DNA of 64,000 nucleotides. Origin: JALYNX01 sp963724825 (lineage in GTDB: Bacteria > Actinomycetota > Acidimicrobiia > Spongiisociales > ZC4RG35). Numbering within the stretch: the stretch's first letter is position 1; each line of letters opens with the position of its first letter. The stretch spans positions 1 to 64,000 of the forward strand of contig CAVRWT010000021.1 in the NCBI GenBank assembly GCA_963724825.1, in the 5' to 3' direction. The notes below the pieces were generated by a model. It was not told where the DNA came from and did not search any database. It was given only the letters and a program-made list of their open reading frames with translations. Below, piece after piece: positions 16,815 through 26,368 of this stretch. The position numbers and the translations under genes are program-made.

Positions 16815-19553
16815 ATCGACATCCGACTCCTCGGCCCACCGCGGATCGAGAAGGCCGGAACACCAATCGACGTAGACACCAGGAAAGGCGATTGCCCTCC
16901 TCGCCTATCTGACCGTCGAGACGACCGCCACCCGCGATCGGTTGGCGAGTCTCCTCTGGCCCGAGTCAAACACCGAGCGGTCCCGGGCCACCTTGCGGCG
17001 CACCCTGTCTTCACTCCGCACCGCGGTCGGCCATGAGATTGTCACCGCCGACCGGATCAGCGTGGCTCTCGCCGACGACACACCCAGCGATATCCGCACT
17101 TTCGCCGCCGAGCTCGAAGCGACCTTCCACCACGAACACGACCGGGGTGATGTCTGCAGTTTGTGCATTCCACATCTCGAACGAGCCACGGCGCTCTACA
17201 AGGGTGACTTCCTGGAAGGGTTCTCGATGCGGGATGCCGCCGAGTTCGAGGACTGGGCTCGAACCATCACCGAGTCGCTCCGAATCCAAGCCGGTGCGGC
17301 CTTTCAACGGTTGGCCATGGCGAGAGCAGCCTCGGGGGATTACTCGGGCGCCCTACGCGCCGTCCACAGCTGGATCGAGCTCGACCCGCTCCACGAGCCC
17401 GCCTATCGCCTTCTGATGCTGCTCAGTGCCTGGGATGGCGACCGCCCGGGAGCAGTCGAGGCCTACCGGCGATGCGTTGCGATTCTCGACCAGGAGCTCG
17501 GTGTGCCCCCGTTGGAGGAGACGACAGAGCTCTACGAGGCGATCCTCGACGAGGACCTCCCTCCGGCGCCGGGAGTCCGACGCAAGGTCAAGGCTCAGGC
17601 ACCCACCGTGTCGCCGCCCGAGGCCATGATCGACCGGGAGGAAGAGACCGCCACGCTGCTCCAGGCCATGGACAACCTGACCATCTCGGGGAAGGGGATT
17701 GTCATCAGCGGGTCGGCGTGGATGGGAAAGACCCGTCTTCTCGAGGAACTCGGGGCGGCGGCGCGAGCTTCCGGGCGATCGGCGCTCTCCGGACGCGCCT
17801 TCCGCACCGAGCAGGATCTCCCTTTCGGGGTCGCAGCTCAACTGCTCCGCTCGGCGGCACCCTTGATCGAGAGGCACTTGGACCAGCTTCCGACCTGGGC
17901 TCTCGGCGAGGTGGCGCGTCTGGTTCCCGAGTTTCAGCAGGCTCCAGCATCGCCAGAGAGCGCCGATCCCTTCGGAGAGCTTCGGTTGTTCGACGGTGTC
18001 TTCATCGTCCTCAGCCAACTGGCCGACAGCCAGCCGATCGTGGTCATGGTCGACGATGTCCAGTGGCTGGACCCGGCGTCCGCCAGCCTCATTTCCTATG
18101 TCGCCAGCCGGCTGGATGCTGCGCCGATCCTTCTCGTCCTTGCACTCCGGTCCGGCGAGCCGCTGACGGATTTGACCGGAGACCTGATCTCGGGAACGGA
18201 AGTGCGGATCGACCTCCAACCCCTGACCATCGACCAGTTGGCCGGGATCACCGGCACGGTCGAAGCCGCCAAGGTGCTCCACCAACGCACCGGCGGTGTC
18301 CCGCTGCTGGTCACTGAAGAGTTGTCGGACCGAGCCGACCACAGCCCCGAGGGCGTGGGGATGGTGCGCTACATGGAGTCACGCCTGAGGGATATCAGCG
18401 ACCTGGGCCGCCAGGTCGCCACCGCGGCGGCTGTCCTCAACGGTGTCTGTGACGCCGCTCTCCTCCGCGAGACCAGCGGTCGCACCGAAGACGAAGTGGT
18501 CGATGGGGTGGAGGAGCTGGTAGGGGCCGGGCTGTTGCGCGAGCTCCCCGAAAGCGATGACCTCGCCTTCAACCTCGACGCCCTGCAGCGGCTCACCTAC
18601 GACTCGACCTCCCTGATCCGACGACGCCTCCTCCATCGTCGGGCTGCGTCGGCGCTCGCGGAACGCCCTCACGCCGCGACCGACCCCAGGTTGGCCGCAG
18701 CTGTGGCCTTCCAACTCGAAGGAGCCGGGTCAGACGAAAGCCCGGAGTGGTACTGCCGCGCCGCGGACCTTTCCCGGGCGGTCTACGCCTTCTCCGAGGC
18801 GAGGAGCCTCTACGAGAAAGCGCTCGGTCTCGGATATACCGACCCGTCGGCCATTCGCCTTGCTCTTGGCGAGATCGCCCTGTCGGTGGGTGACTACGAC
18901 CTCGCCCTTCAGGAGCTAAACGGGGCCGCCGCCCTCGCCGACGGAGCTCGGCTTGGCCTTGCCGAACACCGCCTGGGGGAGGTCCAGCGCCTGGTCGGCA
19001 GGTTCTCCCTGGCGACTGAGCACTATGAACGGGCCCTGAGCCTGCACCCACAGCCTGCCGAACTGCACGCCGACTGGGCGCTGTTGCTGCAACGGACCGG
19101 TGATCCGTCCGGTTCGCTCGACCATGCCGAGCAGGCGGTGGCCGCCGCAACGGCCACCGGGGATCCTCGCCAACTGTCACGGGCCGAGAACATCCTCGGT
19201 GTCATCTCGGCCGACCCTGACACCGCGATGAGCCATCTCGAAGAGGCTCTCAGATTGGCCGGGGAAGACGACCTCCTCCGCATGGCTGCACTCAACAACC
19301 AGGCTCTGCTCCACACCGCCGCCGGGGCGGACCAGCCTGCGGTCGACCTGATCGAAGAGGCGATTCAGATCGCGGCGAGAACCGGCAACCGTCATCGGGA
19401 GGCGGCCTTGCACAACCACCTCGCTGATATTCACCACAGATCCGGGCGCGAGGACGGCAGGCGGGTCAGCAGTTGATGGAGGCGGTCGCGCTCTTCGCCG
19501 ACGTGAACGCCGGTGCTCAGGAACCCGAGGTCTGGTTACTCCGCCAGTGGTGA
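16815..19553 (+). CDS. Large transcriptional regulator: BTAD + AAA ATPase + TPR (frameshifted at both ends)
   Basis: SARP/MalT-like regulator of about 910 residues. DIRLLGPPRIEKAGTPIDVD opens a winged-helix domain. An extra G near 16886-16887 shifts the frame, and AIALLAYLTVETTATRDRLASLLWP continues it. A bacterial transcriptional activator domain runs to about 17560. The ATPase has Walker A GSAWMGKT and Walker B IVVMVDDVQWLDP, and the C-terminal third is TPR-like helical repeats. A second shift near 19455-19470 hides the true end, ...EAVALFADVNAGAQEPEVWLLRQW, with stop at 19551-19553. No ATG, GTG or TTG lies at the expected start, so 16815 is a homology-based guess. It is flanked by two members of the membrane family. 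Confidence 0.82.
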
Positions 19554-19556
19554 CTC

Positions 19557-19563
19557 CGTAACG
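19557..19563 (+). promoter_or_regulatory. CGTAACG element upstream of membrane-protein copy 2
   Basis: CCGTAACGTCC lies four bases after the regulator stop and about 58 bases upstream of the first codons of the second membrane paralogue. Confidence 0.4.
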
Positions 19564-19620
19564 TCCTCGTAGCTAATCACCCGCAATATCTACAAGTCGA
19601 CCTCGACGGATCGAGGAAAG

Positions 19621-20803
19621 ACGAAACGCAAGACGGGAAACGACCGCTCCGGCAATCAAGCACTCTGGCTGCTGATTCCGATCTGGGCGCTGGTGGTCTG
19701 TCTCGTTATTATCGTGCGTCTGGCGATCGCAGGTGTTCACGGTGGCGGACGTGGGTGGGCCATCCTTCAGGGGGCGATGATCTCGACGGGGGTGGTCATC
19801 CTTGCCAACCGACCCGGCAACGTGGTCGGCCGTTTCATCCTCGCCTCCGGTCTCGTCTTTGCGGCGGCTGGCTTCTCTTCATTCCCGTCGCGTTGTTCTC
19901 GAGAAGGTGAGGTACCTAGGCGGGCTGGTCGAGGCTGCTTCGAACGCGGCCGCGAGCCTGTGGATCCCGTTGCTGCTCGCGGCCTTCATCTACTTCCCGG
20001 ACGGGATGCTTCCCTCGCCCCGGTGGCGTTGGGTTCGTCCCTCTTCTCTGGTTGACCGGCTTCCTCGCCGTCTTCTCCTCCCTTGACCAACGGCGGCTGG
20101 GGCGGCGAGGAGACGACCGCGATCACCGAGAACCCACTGGCGAGGGTCACTCTGCATCCTTTGGGCGAGATCACAGCCGGGCTTTCGGGGTAGCCCTCTT
20201 GTCACTGTTCGTTGACGGCGTGCGTGGCAATCATCGTGCGCTTCCGACGCTCCAAGGGCATAGTCCGCCAACAAATGAAGTGGCTCGCCTATGCAGCCCT
20301 ACTCCAGATCATCTGGTTCCCGATCGAAGTGGCGATCTCTCGGAGCGTGGCCTCCACCGGCATCGTGGGTGCGATCAGTCCCTGGTGATCACTCTTGCCC
20401 TGGCAGCGGTCGCCATCGCGGTCCTCGGTACAGGTTGTACGAGGTCGACCGATTCATCTCCCGCACCGTTTCCTACACGCTGGTGGTGGCCTTATTGCTC
20501 GGGATCTTCTATGGCAGCCTCACGCTGCTCACCACCCTTCTGACGACGGAATCCACACTGGCAGTCGCCGCCTCGACCCTCGCCGTCTTCGCGCTGTTTA
20601 ACCCGCTGCGGAGGCGGATCCAGGAGTGGGTGGATCGCAGGTTCAACCGGAGCCGGTATCAGAGTCAGCAGGTGGTGGACCGTTTCACGGTCCAACTTCG
20701 GGACCAGACCGACTTCGACCAGCTGACGGCCGGTCTGGGCGCCGTGGTCGAGGGAACCCTGCACCCGGTGTCACTCGGGATCTGGATCTCAGACCGCGGT
20801 TGA
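19621..20803 (+). pseudogene. Multi-pass membrane protein, sensor-like family, copy 2 (multiple frameshifts)
   Basis: Third relative of the family at 56794. GAGGAAAG at 19613-19620 precedes an ACG codon where ATG would be expected, then LWLLIPIWALVVCLVIIVRLAIAG. The frame changes near 19895 (to VRYLGGLVEAASNAAASLWIPLLLAAFIYFPDGM), near 20040, several times in 20090-20290, and near 20430. The end (about 20440-20803) is clean: EVDRFISRTVSYTLVVALLLG, FNPLRRRIQEWVDRRFNRSRY, and LHPVSLGIWI. The number of breaks is higher than in neighbouring genes, so true decay is possible, though sequence error cannot be excluded. It directly follows the BTAD/AAA regulator. Confidence 0.65.
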
Positions 20804-20862
20804 GGCTTTAGACCCAGTCCGCCCGCCTCAAGGGAAGGCCCTGAAATGCCGAAATAGGGGCC

Positions 20863-21135
20863 ATGACCGCATCAACTGCCGAGTTCTTCACCGACTGGAC
20901 TGCCCATCCGGTCGGAAAGGTGACAAGGGCGCTGATTGCCATCGCGGGCGTCGTCGTGGCCACCCTGGTCATGCTCCTGGCGACCCTCGGGGCCCAAAAC
21001 GCCTGGATCCTCATCTTGGTCGGCGTCTCGCTCGCAGCGACGTCGATCCGTGCGGCGATGGAGCCGACTGCCATCAGACTGAGCACGCTGGCCGTGACGC
21101 TGATGGCGATCCCCATCGTCAGCCAAGTCCTCTAA
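20863..21135 (+). CDS. Small three-helix membrane protein
   Basis: 90 aa. After a short polar N-terminus (TASTAEFFTDWTAHPVGKVTR) come hydrophobic segments at about residues 22-42, 45-60 and 70-89 (LSTLAVTLMAIPIVSQVL). AGGGGCC precedes the ATG. A strong terminator lies 39 bases downstream, so it seems to be a monocistronic gene. I do not recognise the family; the HPVGKVTRALI start may be a membrane-proximal amphipathic stretch. Confidence 0.7.
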   Translation: MTASTAEFFTDWTAHPVGKVTRALIAIAGVVVATLVMLLATLGAQNAWILILVGVSLAATSIRAAMEPTAIRLSTLAVTLMAIPIVSQVL

Positions 21136-21173
21136 GTCCTCTGCGAAGGGTCTCAACGACCCGACGCTGACCC

Positions 21174-21206
21174 ACACGGCCACCGGCTAACGGTGGCCGT
21201 GTTTTG
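21174..21206 (+). terminator. Rho-independent terminator
   Basis: Perfect 12-bp stem, 21174-21185 with 21191-21202, GCTAA loop, followed by a short T-run. Confidence 0.88.
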
Positions 21207-21232
21207 CGTCCGGCGACCGTCGCCTTGCCCAC

Positions 21233-21359
21233 ATGGGGGAGATCCCCCATAGGCGAGCTGACGTGCCGCAGCGATCATCGCGGTCGGGGACTTCAGGGAA
21301 ACCACGTCCCTTGAAGCGACAATGGGGAAACCCATGGGGGACCGCCTCGGCAGTCCCCC
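21233..21359 (+). promoter_or_regulatory. Hairpin-rich G/C-run leader ahead of histidine kinase
   Basis: Within the 240-base gap before the kinase gene lie ATGGGGGA / TCCCCCAT (21233-21240, 21243-21250) and GGGGGAC / GTCCCCC (21336-21342, 21353-21359), with further G- and C-runs between. The clustered strong hairpins suggest a structured 5' leader or attenuator; no known riboswitch is recognised. Confidence 0.4.
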
Positions 21360-21442
21360 AAGGGTTCAACCCACCTTCTCCAATGGTCATCAACGCAATC
21401 AAACTGGATCCCACGGACACCGAAGGGGTAGCTTCGGCCATC

Positions 21443-22561
21443 ATGACCTCGAGATTCAGCCATCGCGGCAGCCCTGAGCTCGAGGCCACTCTGCGCCGGA
21501 TGGTGGTCATCTTCCGTTTCCTCGGATTGGTGTGGATGGCGATCCTGGTGGTGATCACGCTTGCCGTTGAGCCTCCGCCGAGACTCTGGATCGTCTACGC
21601 ATCCTTAGGCCTCGCGGTGATCTGGACCTTGCTCACCTGGTACATGTCCCGGGCCCATCCCAAGGCCATGAGCTCGATCGGGTGGTTCGCCTTCGACTCG
21701 CTGGCCATGCTTGCCATCGGTGCCGCCTCGGTGGCGTCAGGCGCCGAGGAACTGTTCCATGGTGGCCTCCCTCTATCCCTGGTCTTCACCGGAGCACTGG
21801 TTGGAGGTTTGCCGGGCTCCCTGATCGCCGCGTTCTTGCTGGGCGTGGAGCAATTCCTGGTTCATGTCATCGCCGACCTTGGAGCCGTCCGGGCGGCCGG
21901 GAGCGTCATCTTCTTCGTAGTGGGGGCCATCGTCGGCTGGACCTTCGACAAGCTGCGCGACTACGACATCGCACGGCAGGAGGCCCAGGAGCGTCTCGCC
22001 GAGGAACAAGCTGTGGTGTTGCTTCACGAGCAGAGGGCCGCTCTGGCCGATCGCCTTCATGACTCCGTCCTCCAGACATTGCATGCGATTCGAATGGGGG
22101 CTGACGACCCGGCACAGTCCCGTTACCTCGCCAGACGCCAGGAACGCGAGCTTCGCAGGAACATCGAGGAGTGGCGCTCAGACTTTCCCAACAGCTTCCG
22201 CGCCTCCCTGCTTGCGGTGCGAGACGAGATCGAGGACACCCATCGGGTCGAGATCGAGGCCGTGATCCGCGACGACGCTCAACTCAACGCCAGTCTCAGC
22301 GCCGCGGTCGAGGCGGCCCGCGAAGCATTGGCCAACGCCGCCAAGCATTCCGGCTCGCCCAACATCGCCCTCTATGCCGAGTTCAGCAACGGCGACGCCC
22401 ACATCCACGTGCGGGACCGGGGCACCGGATTCGCCGATGAGGCGGCACGCATGCGGGTCCACGAGCGGCTCGCCAAGCGGGTCGAAGCCGTGGGTGGGGT
22501 GGTGGATATCGACTCCGGGCGCGAGTCGGGCACCGAGATCAAGATCACCGTCGAGGTCTAG
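21443..22561 (+). CDS. Sensor histidine kinase (NarL/DesK type)
   Basis: 372 aa from the ATG at 21443; earlier in-frame starts would place a low-complexity leader in the protein. Four to five membrane helices span residues about 20-165, with no large extracytoplasmic domain. A linker follows, and the HisKA_3-like box LADRLHDSVLQTL has phospho-accepting His206. The ATPase part shows an N-box (EAAREALANAAKHSG) and RDRGTGFADEA. It ends two bases before the LuxR-type regulator gene, its evident partner. The membrane-embedded sensor suggests a signal in or near the bilayer; the stimulus is unknown. Confidence 0.9.
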   Translation: MTSRFSHRGSPELEATLRRMVVIFRFLGLVWMAILVVITLAVEPPPRLWIVYASLGLAVIWTLLTWYMSRAHPKAMSSIGWFAFDSLAMLAIGAASVASGAEELFHGGLPLSLVFTGALVGGLPGSLIAAFLLGVEQFLVHVIADLGAVRAAGSVIFFVVGAIVGWTFDKLRDYDIARQEAQERLAEEQAVVLLHEQRAALADRLHDSVLQTLHAIRMGADDPAQSRYLARRQERELRRNIEEWRSDFPNSFRASLLAVRDEIEDTHRVEIEAVIRDDAQLNASLSAAVEAAREALANAAKHSGSPNIALYAEFSNGDAHIHVRDRGTGFADEAARMRVHERLAKRVEAVGGVVDIDSGRESGTEIKITVEV

Positions 22562-22563
22562 GA

Positions 22564-23214
22564 ATGACGGACAGGCTTCGCATCCTTCTCGTCGACGATC
22601 ACGATGTCGTACGCGCCGGGATGCGGGCGATCCTCGATCACTCCTTCGAGATCGTCGGTGAAGCCGACAACGTCGATAGCGCCATCGAGTTGACCCGGGA
22701 GCGGAATCCGCAACTGGTGGTGCTCGACGTCAAGCTGCCGGGCGGGGGCGGCGCCTCGGTCATCGAGGCCATCCGCCCCCAACAGCCAGATGTTCGGTTC
22801 ATGGCACTGACCGTCTCGACGTCGCGCGAAGACGTCGCCCGTCTGATGGAGGCAGGAGTCGACGGCTACATCACCAAGACGACCTTGGGTGCCGACCTCC
22901 CCGACCTGATCCACAAGACGTATGCCGGCGCTCGCCCGGTGTCTCCTGACGTTGCGGGGTATCTGCTCGACATCGACGAGGACATCGTCGCCGAATCGTC
23001 GATCTCGAGACTCACTCCCAGGGAGCGTGAGGTGGTCAACCTGATCGCCAGGGGCTACACCTACCGGGAGACCGCCTCACGGATGGGGATCAGGGTCAAG
23101 ACCCTGGAGAACCACATGGCCCACATCTTCGACAAGCTGAGTGTGGCCAGCCGGCATGAGCTGACCGCCCTCGCCTACGAAGAGGGCTATCTACGACCAG
23201 ATGATGAGAGGTAG
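22564..23214 (+). CDS. Response regulator, NarL/LuxR family
   Basis: 216 aa. Receiver domain with acidic pocket DDH at 11-13, phospho-acceptor Asp55 (LVVLDVKLPG), Thr and Lys in MALTVSTS and YITKT. The LuxR-type helix-turn-helix (SRLTPREREVVNLIARGYTYRETASRMG) occupies about residues 145-210. The gene starts two bases after the kinase stop, forming a standard two-component operon. The target genes are not evident; the structured repeat follows the stop. Confidence 0.95.
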   Translation: MTDRLRILLVDDHDVVRAGMRAILDHSFEIVGEADNVDSAIELTRERNPQLVVLDVKLPGGGGASVIEAIRPQQPDVRFMALTVSTSREDVARLMEAGVDGYITKTTLGADLPDLIHKTYAGARPVSPDVAGYLLDIDEDIVAESSISRLTPREREVVNLIARGYTYRETASRMGIRVKTLENHMAHIFDKLSVASRHELTALAYEEGYLRPDDER

Positions 23215-23230
23215 CAACGAATTGGTCGGT

Positions 23231-23368
23231 CGAGGCGGAAGCTCGGGCCGACCGGCTAACCGATACCGGCCGACTTTGCCCGAGACAAACCCTCAGCCAA
23301 TGAACAGGTCACAATCTCGCGACCTCGAAGTCTCGGGCAAACAGACGCCGGTCGGCCGGATTCCGCCC
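23231..23368. repeat. Structured intergenic repeat, copy 2 (inverse orientation to copy 1)
   Basis: Fills the gap between the response regulator and fabH. It contains a perfect 12-base inverted repeat TTTGCCCGAGAC (23276-23287) / GTCTCGGGCAAA (23330-23341), flanked by CCGGCCGAC and GGTCGGCCGG and by outer arms GGCGGAA / TTCCGCC. The reverse complement aligns block by block with 921-1070. Confidence 0.65.
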
Positions 23369-23379
23369 ATGGCAAATGT

Positions 23380-24357
23380 CTAAAACTGCAGCGCCGCTGA
23401 GGCCCAGTGCAACCCGGCGCCGAAGGCGGTCAGCACCACCAGGTCACCGTCCTTGATCCGCCCGGTCTCGACCGCCTCCCAGAGGGCAAACGGCACGGTT
23501 GCCGAGCCGGTATTGCCGTACTCCTGGATGTTCACGTAGACCTGTTCCTCGCTCAGACCGAGCCGACGCCCGATTGCATCGATGATCCGCAGATTGGCCT
23601 GATGCGGGATCACCAGGTCGACATCGTCGGTCGTCTTGTCGATCCGGACCAGAAGATCCTCGACCGAGGCGCTCATCCGCTTCACCGCCTCGGTGAACAC
23701 CTTGGGGCCGTCCATGACCAGCCGGTTGTAGTCCCCGGCCGCCAGGCTCGCCTCGTTGAACGGGTTCCTGGTGCCTCCGGTGGCCAGGGTGAGGATCTCG
23801 GCCTGGGAGCCATCGGTTCCTGACACGACCTCGAGCAGCCTGGCCTGCCCTCCTTCGGGACCGAGTACCACCGCCCCGGCGGCGTCGCCGAAGAGGACCG
23901 AAGTGGCCCGATCGGTCCAGTCGAGGAGCCTGGTGATGAGCTCGACACCGACGACGAGGACGTTTCGCGGGGAATAGGCGATGCGGGCCCGGGCAATATC
24001 GAGCGCCTGGACGAATCCGGCGCAGCCGCTCCCACCGAGGTCGTACGCCGGTATGTGGTCGCATCCGAGCCGATGTTGAAGAAGGGCGGCCGTGTCCGGT
24101 GTGTAGAGCTCCGGAGTGTCGGTGGCGATGATGATCTCGCCGATGTCGGCGGGGATAAGCCCGGCATCCTTGATCGCCACCTCGGCGGCATTCGCAGCCA
24201 AGGTGAGAGTGGTCTCATCCTCGGCGGCAACCCGGCGACGCTTGATGCCGGTCCGCTGTGTGATCCACTCGTCGGTGGTGTCGACCAGAAGAGCCCAATC
24301 GTCGTTGGTCATCACTCGTTCGGGGACATAGCCCCCGAAACCAAGGAACGCTGCCAT
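23380..24357 (-). CDS. fabH: Beta-ketoacyl-ACP synthase III
   Basis: 325 aa. Condenses an acyl-CoA primer with malonyl-ACP to start fatty-acid synthesis. The catalytic triad is clear: Cys112 in GGSGCAGFVQ, His252 in VIPHQANLRI, Asn282 in YGNTGSATVP. The N-terminus MAAFLGFGGYVPERVMTNDD and TTDEWITQRTGI are typical, as is the C-terminal LTAFGAGLHWASAAL. It is isolated from other fab genes here, so it could be a specialised KAS III, but all active-site features are those of FabH. The stop lies just past the structured repeat. Confidence 0.95.
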   Translation of the reverse strand: MAAFLGFGGYVPERVMTNDDWALLVDTTDEWITQRTGIKRRRVAAEDETTLTLAANAAEVAIKDAGLIPADIGEIIIATDTPELYTPDTAALLQHRLGCDHIPAYDLGGSGCAGFVQALDIARARIAYSPRNVLVVGVELITRLLDWTDRATSVLFGDAAGAVVLGPEGGQARLLEVVSGTDGSQAEILTLATGGTRNPFNEASLAAGDYNRLVMDGPKVFTEAVKRMSASVEDLLVRIDKTTDDVDLVIPHQANLRIIDAIGRRLGLSEEQVYVNIQEYGNTGSATVPFALWEAVETGRIKDGDLVVLTAFGAGLHWASAALQF

Positions 24358-24441
24358 CGCGATTCAGGTTAGGGGCGTTCGCAGAGCACCCGACAACGGC
24401 CTAGATTTCGCAAGAGGTTTCGGACAGGCAGGGAAAACGAA

Positions 24442-24714
24442 ATGGGATGGACCCGCGAACAACCACCTTGTGAGCACCTCGGCCTGATTCAAGAGGTCGT
24501 GCCGGCTGGCACCGGCTGTGGCGAGTGCCTCGCGATAGGGGACACCTGGGTCCACTTGCGCCTCTGCCTCAGCTGCGGGAATGTCGGCTGCTGCGACCAG
24601 TCGAAGAACACCCACGCCCGAAAGCACGCCGCGGCCTCCGAGCATCCAATCGTTCGCTCGTTCGAGGTCGGCGAGGAATGGCGTTGGTGCTTCCCGGACT
24701 CTCGATTCGTCTGA
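24442..24714 (+). CDS. UBP-type zinc finger protein
   Basis: 90 aa, essentially one ZnF-UBP domain. Zinc ligands are visible as CEH near the N-terminus, CGEC, CLSCGNVGCC and the histidines in THARKHAAASEHP. In eukaryotes this fold binds the C-terminal diglycine of ubiquitin; in bacteria stand-alone copies have no settled role. The stop is one base before the ATG of the receiver-oxidoreductase fusion, and the next gene overlaps that one, so the three form a tight operon. The trio suggests a redox- or nucleotide-linked signalling unit in which the finger recognises a peptide C-terminus (inference). Confidence 0.92.
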   Translation: MGWTREQPPCEHLGLIQEVVPAGTGCGECLAIGDTWVHLRLCLSCGNVGCCDQSKNTHARKHAAASEHPIVRSFEVGEEWRWCFPDSRFV

Positions 24715-24715
24715 C

Positions 24716-26368
24716 ATGCCGAAGCCTGTCATCTTGACCGTCGACGACGACCCGGAGGTGCTGCGCGCGGTCCAACGCGACCTTCGCAAGCATTACAGCG
24801 AGGAATTCCGCGTGGTCGCCGCCAACTCCGGGGCCGAGGCCTTGGAGACGCTCAAGGAGCTGGGCCTCCGCAACGAACCGGTCGCCCTTCTCTTGGTGGA
24901 CCAGCGCATGCCCGACATGTCGGGAGTCCAATTCCTCGCCCAGACCCTGGAACGCCTGCCCGACGCCAAGAAGGCTCTGCTCACGGCGTATGCGGACACC
25001 GAGGCGGCGATCGCCGCCATCAACGAGGTGTCACTCGACCACTACATCATGAAGCCCTGGGATCCCCCCGAGGAAAAGCTCTATCCGATCCTCGACGACC
25101 TTCTCGAGGACTGGTGGGACCACTTCACACCGCGTTTCGAGGGCATCAGCGTGATCGGGAACCGATGGGGCCGGGCGACCCACGATGTGCGAGCGTTCCT
25201 CGCCCGCAACCAGATCCCCTATCGCTCGCTGGACCTCGGGACGGACAACGAGGCTGAGACCGTGCTTACTGACATCGGAAGCGACCAAACCTTGCTACCC
25301 GTGGTCGTCATGGCCGACGGGACGGTGCTCGTGCAGCCGACCACGGCCGACGTCGCCAATCACATCGGTCTCAAGACCCAGCCCACCGAGCAGTCCTACG
25401 ACCTCGTGATCGTGGGTGCCGGGCCCGCGGGTCTCGCCGCTGCCGTCTACGGGGCCTCGGAAGGCCTGGCAACCCTTCTCGTCGAAAGTGAGGCACCTGG
25501 GGGCCAGGCAGGCCAGAGTGCTCGGATCGAGAACTATCTCGGGTTTCCCAAGGGACTGAGTGGCAGTGACCTGTCGAGGCGGGCTGTCACCCAGGCCACA
25601 CGGTTCGGAGCCGAGATCCTGACTCCGGCCGAGGTGGTGGGGATGACCAGGCACGACCCGTTCCGGACCGTGCGCCTCCACGACGGGACCGAGGTGAGCA
25701 CGAAAGCGCTTCTCATCACAACCGGTGTCTCCTACACCAAGCTCGACGCCCCCGGCATCGAGGACCTCACCGGCGCCGGTGTCTATTACGGGACCTCCCG
25801 CATCGAGGGGGCGGCACATCGAGATGAGCCGATGTTCATCATCGGGGCCGGCAACTCGGCGGGCCAGGCGGCCATGTTCCTATCCCGATTTGGATCCAGC
25901 GTGACGGTGATGGTGCGAGGCGATTCCCTGGCGGAGTTCATGTCCCAATATCTGATCGACGCCATCACCGCAGAGGAGAACATCTTCGTCCGCTACCAGA
26001 GCCAGCTCGTCGAGGCTCGCGGCGACACCCATCTCGAGGAGTTGGTGCTGAAGGACCTCAAGACAGGGGAGACGGAGGTCGTCCCGGCCGGGGCGTTGTT
26101 CATCTTCATCGGCCAATCAGCGAGAACCGACTGGGTTGGGGATGACGTGGACCGCGACGATCGGGGCTTCATCCTCTCCGGGGCGGACTGTGGGCCGCAC
26201 CCCAAGGGATGGAACGTGCAGCGATCTCCGCTTCCCTTCGAGACCTCGGTCCCTGGGATCTTCGTTGCCGGCGACGTGCGCCACGGATCGGTGAAGCGAG
26301 TGGCTTCGTCGACCGGTGAGGGGGCGATGGCGGTCCGCTTCATTCACGAGCACCTGGCCGACCTGTGA
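24716..26368 (+). CDS. Receiver domain fused to thioredoxin-reductase-like FAD oxidoreductase
   Basis: 550 aa. Residues 1-125 are a response-regulator receiver with Asp62 (LLLVDQRMP), Thr90 and Lys113 (YIMKPW). Residues about 141-220 look like a thioredoxin/glutaredoxin-fold module (ISVIGNRWGRATHDVRAFLARNQIPY, LLPVVVMADGTVLVQP) with no cysteine. Residues about 225-550 form a TrxB-like flavoprotein: GAGPAGLAAAVYGASEG, GGQAGQSARIENYLGFP, a second nucleotide site IIGAGNSAGQAAMFLS, and C-terminal GIFVAGDVRHGSVKRVASSTGEG. The CxxC of true thioredoxin reductases is absent (GVYYGTSRIEGA occupies that place), and only one Cys occurs in the whole chain. It probably senses or signals redox/NAD(P)H state under phospho-control. 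Confidence 0.92.
   Translation: MPKPVILTVDDDPEVLRAVQRDLRKHYSEEFRVVAANSGAEALETLKELGLRNEPVALLLVDQRMPDMSGVQFLAQTLERLPDAKKALLTAYADTEAAIAAINEVSLDHYIMKPWDPPEEKLYPILDDLLEDWWDHFTPRFEGISVIGNRWGRATHDVRAFLARNQIPYRSLDLGTDNEAETVLTDIGSDQTLLPVVVMADGTVLVQPTTADVANHIGLKTQPTEQSYDLVIVGAGPAGLAAAVYGASEGLATLLVESEAPGGQAGQSARIENYLGFPKGLSGSDLSRRAVTQATRFGAEILTPAEVVGMTRHDPFRTVRLHDGTEVSTKALLITTGVSYTKLDAPGIEDLTGAGVYYGTSRIEGAAHRDEPMFIIGAGNSAGQAAMFLSRFGSSVTVMVRGDSLAEFMSQYLIDAITAEENIFVRYQSQLVEARGDTHLEELVLKDLKTGETEVVPAGALFIFIGQSARTDWVGDDVDRDDRGFILSGADCGPHPKGWNVQRSPLPFETSVPGIFVAGDVRHGSVKRVASSTGEGAMAVRFIHEHLADL

Noticed and set aside
24442..24714. A ubiquitin-protease remnant
   Set aside because: Only the zinc-finger fold is present and it is complete at 90 residues; no peptidase domain or debris is seen nearby.
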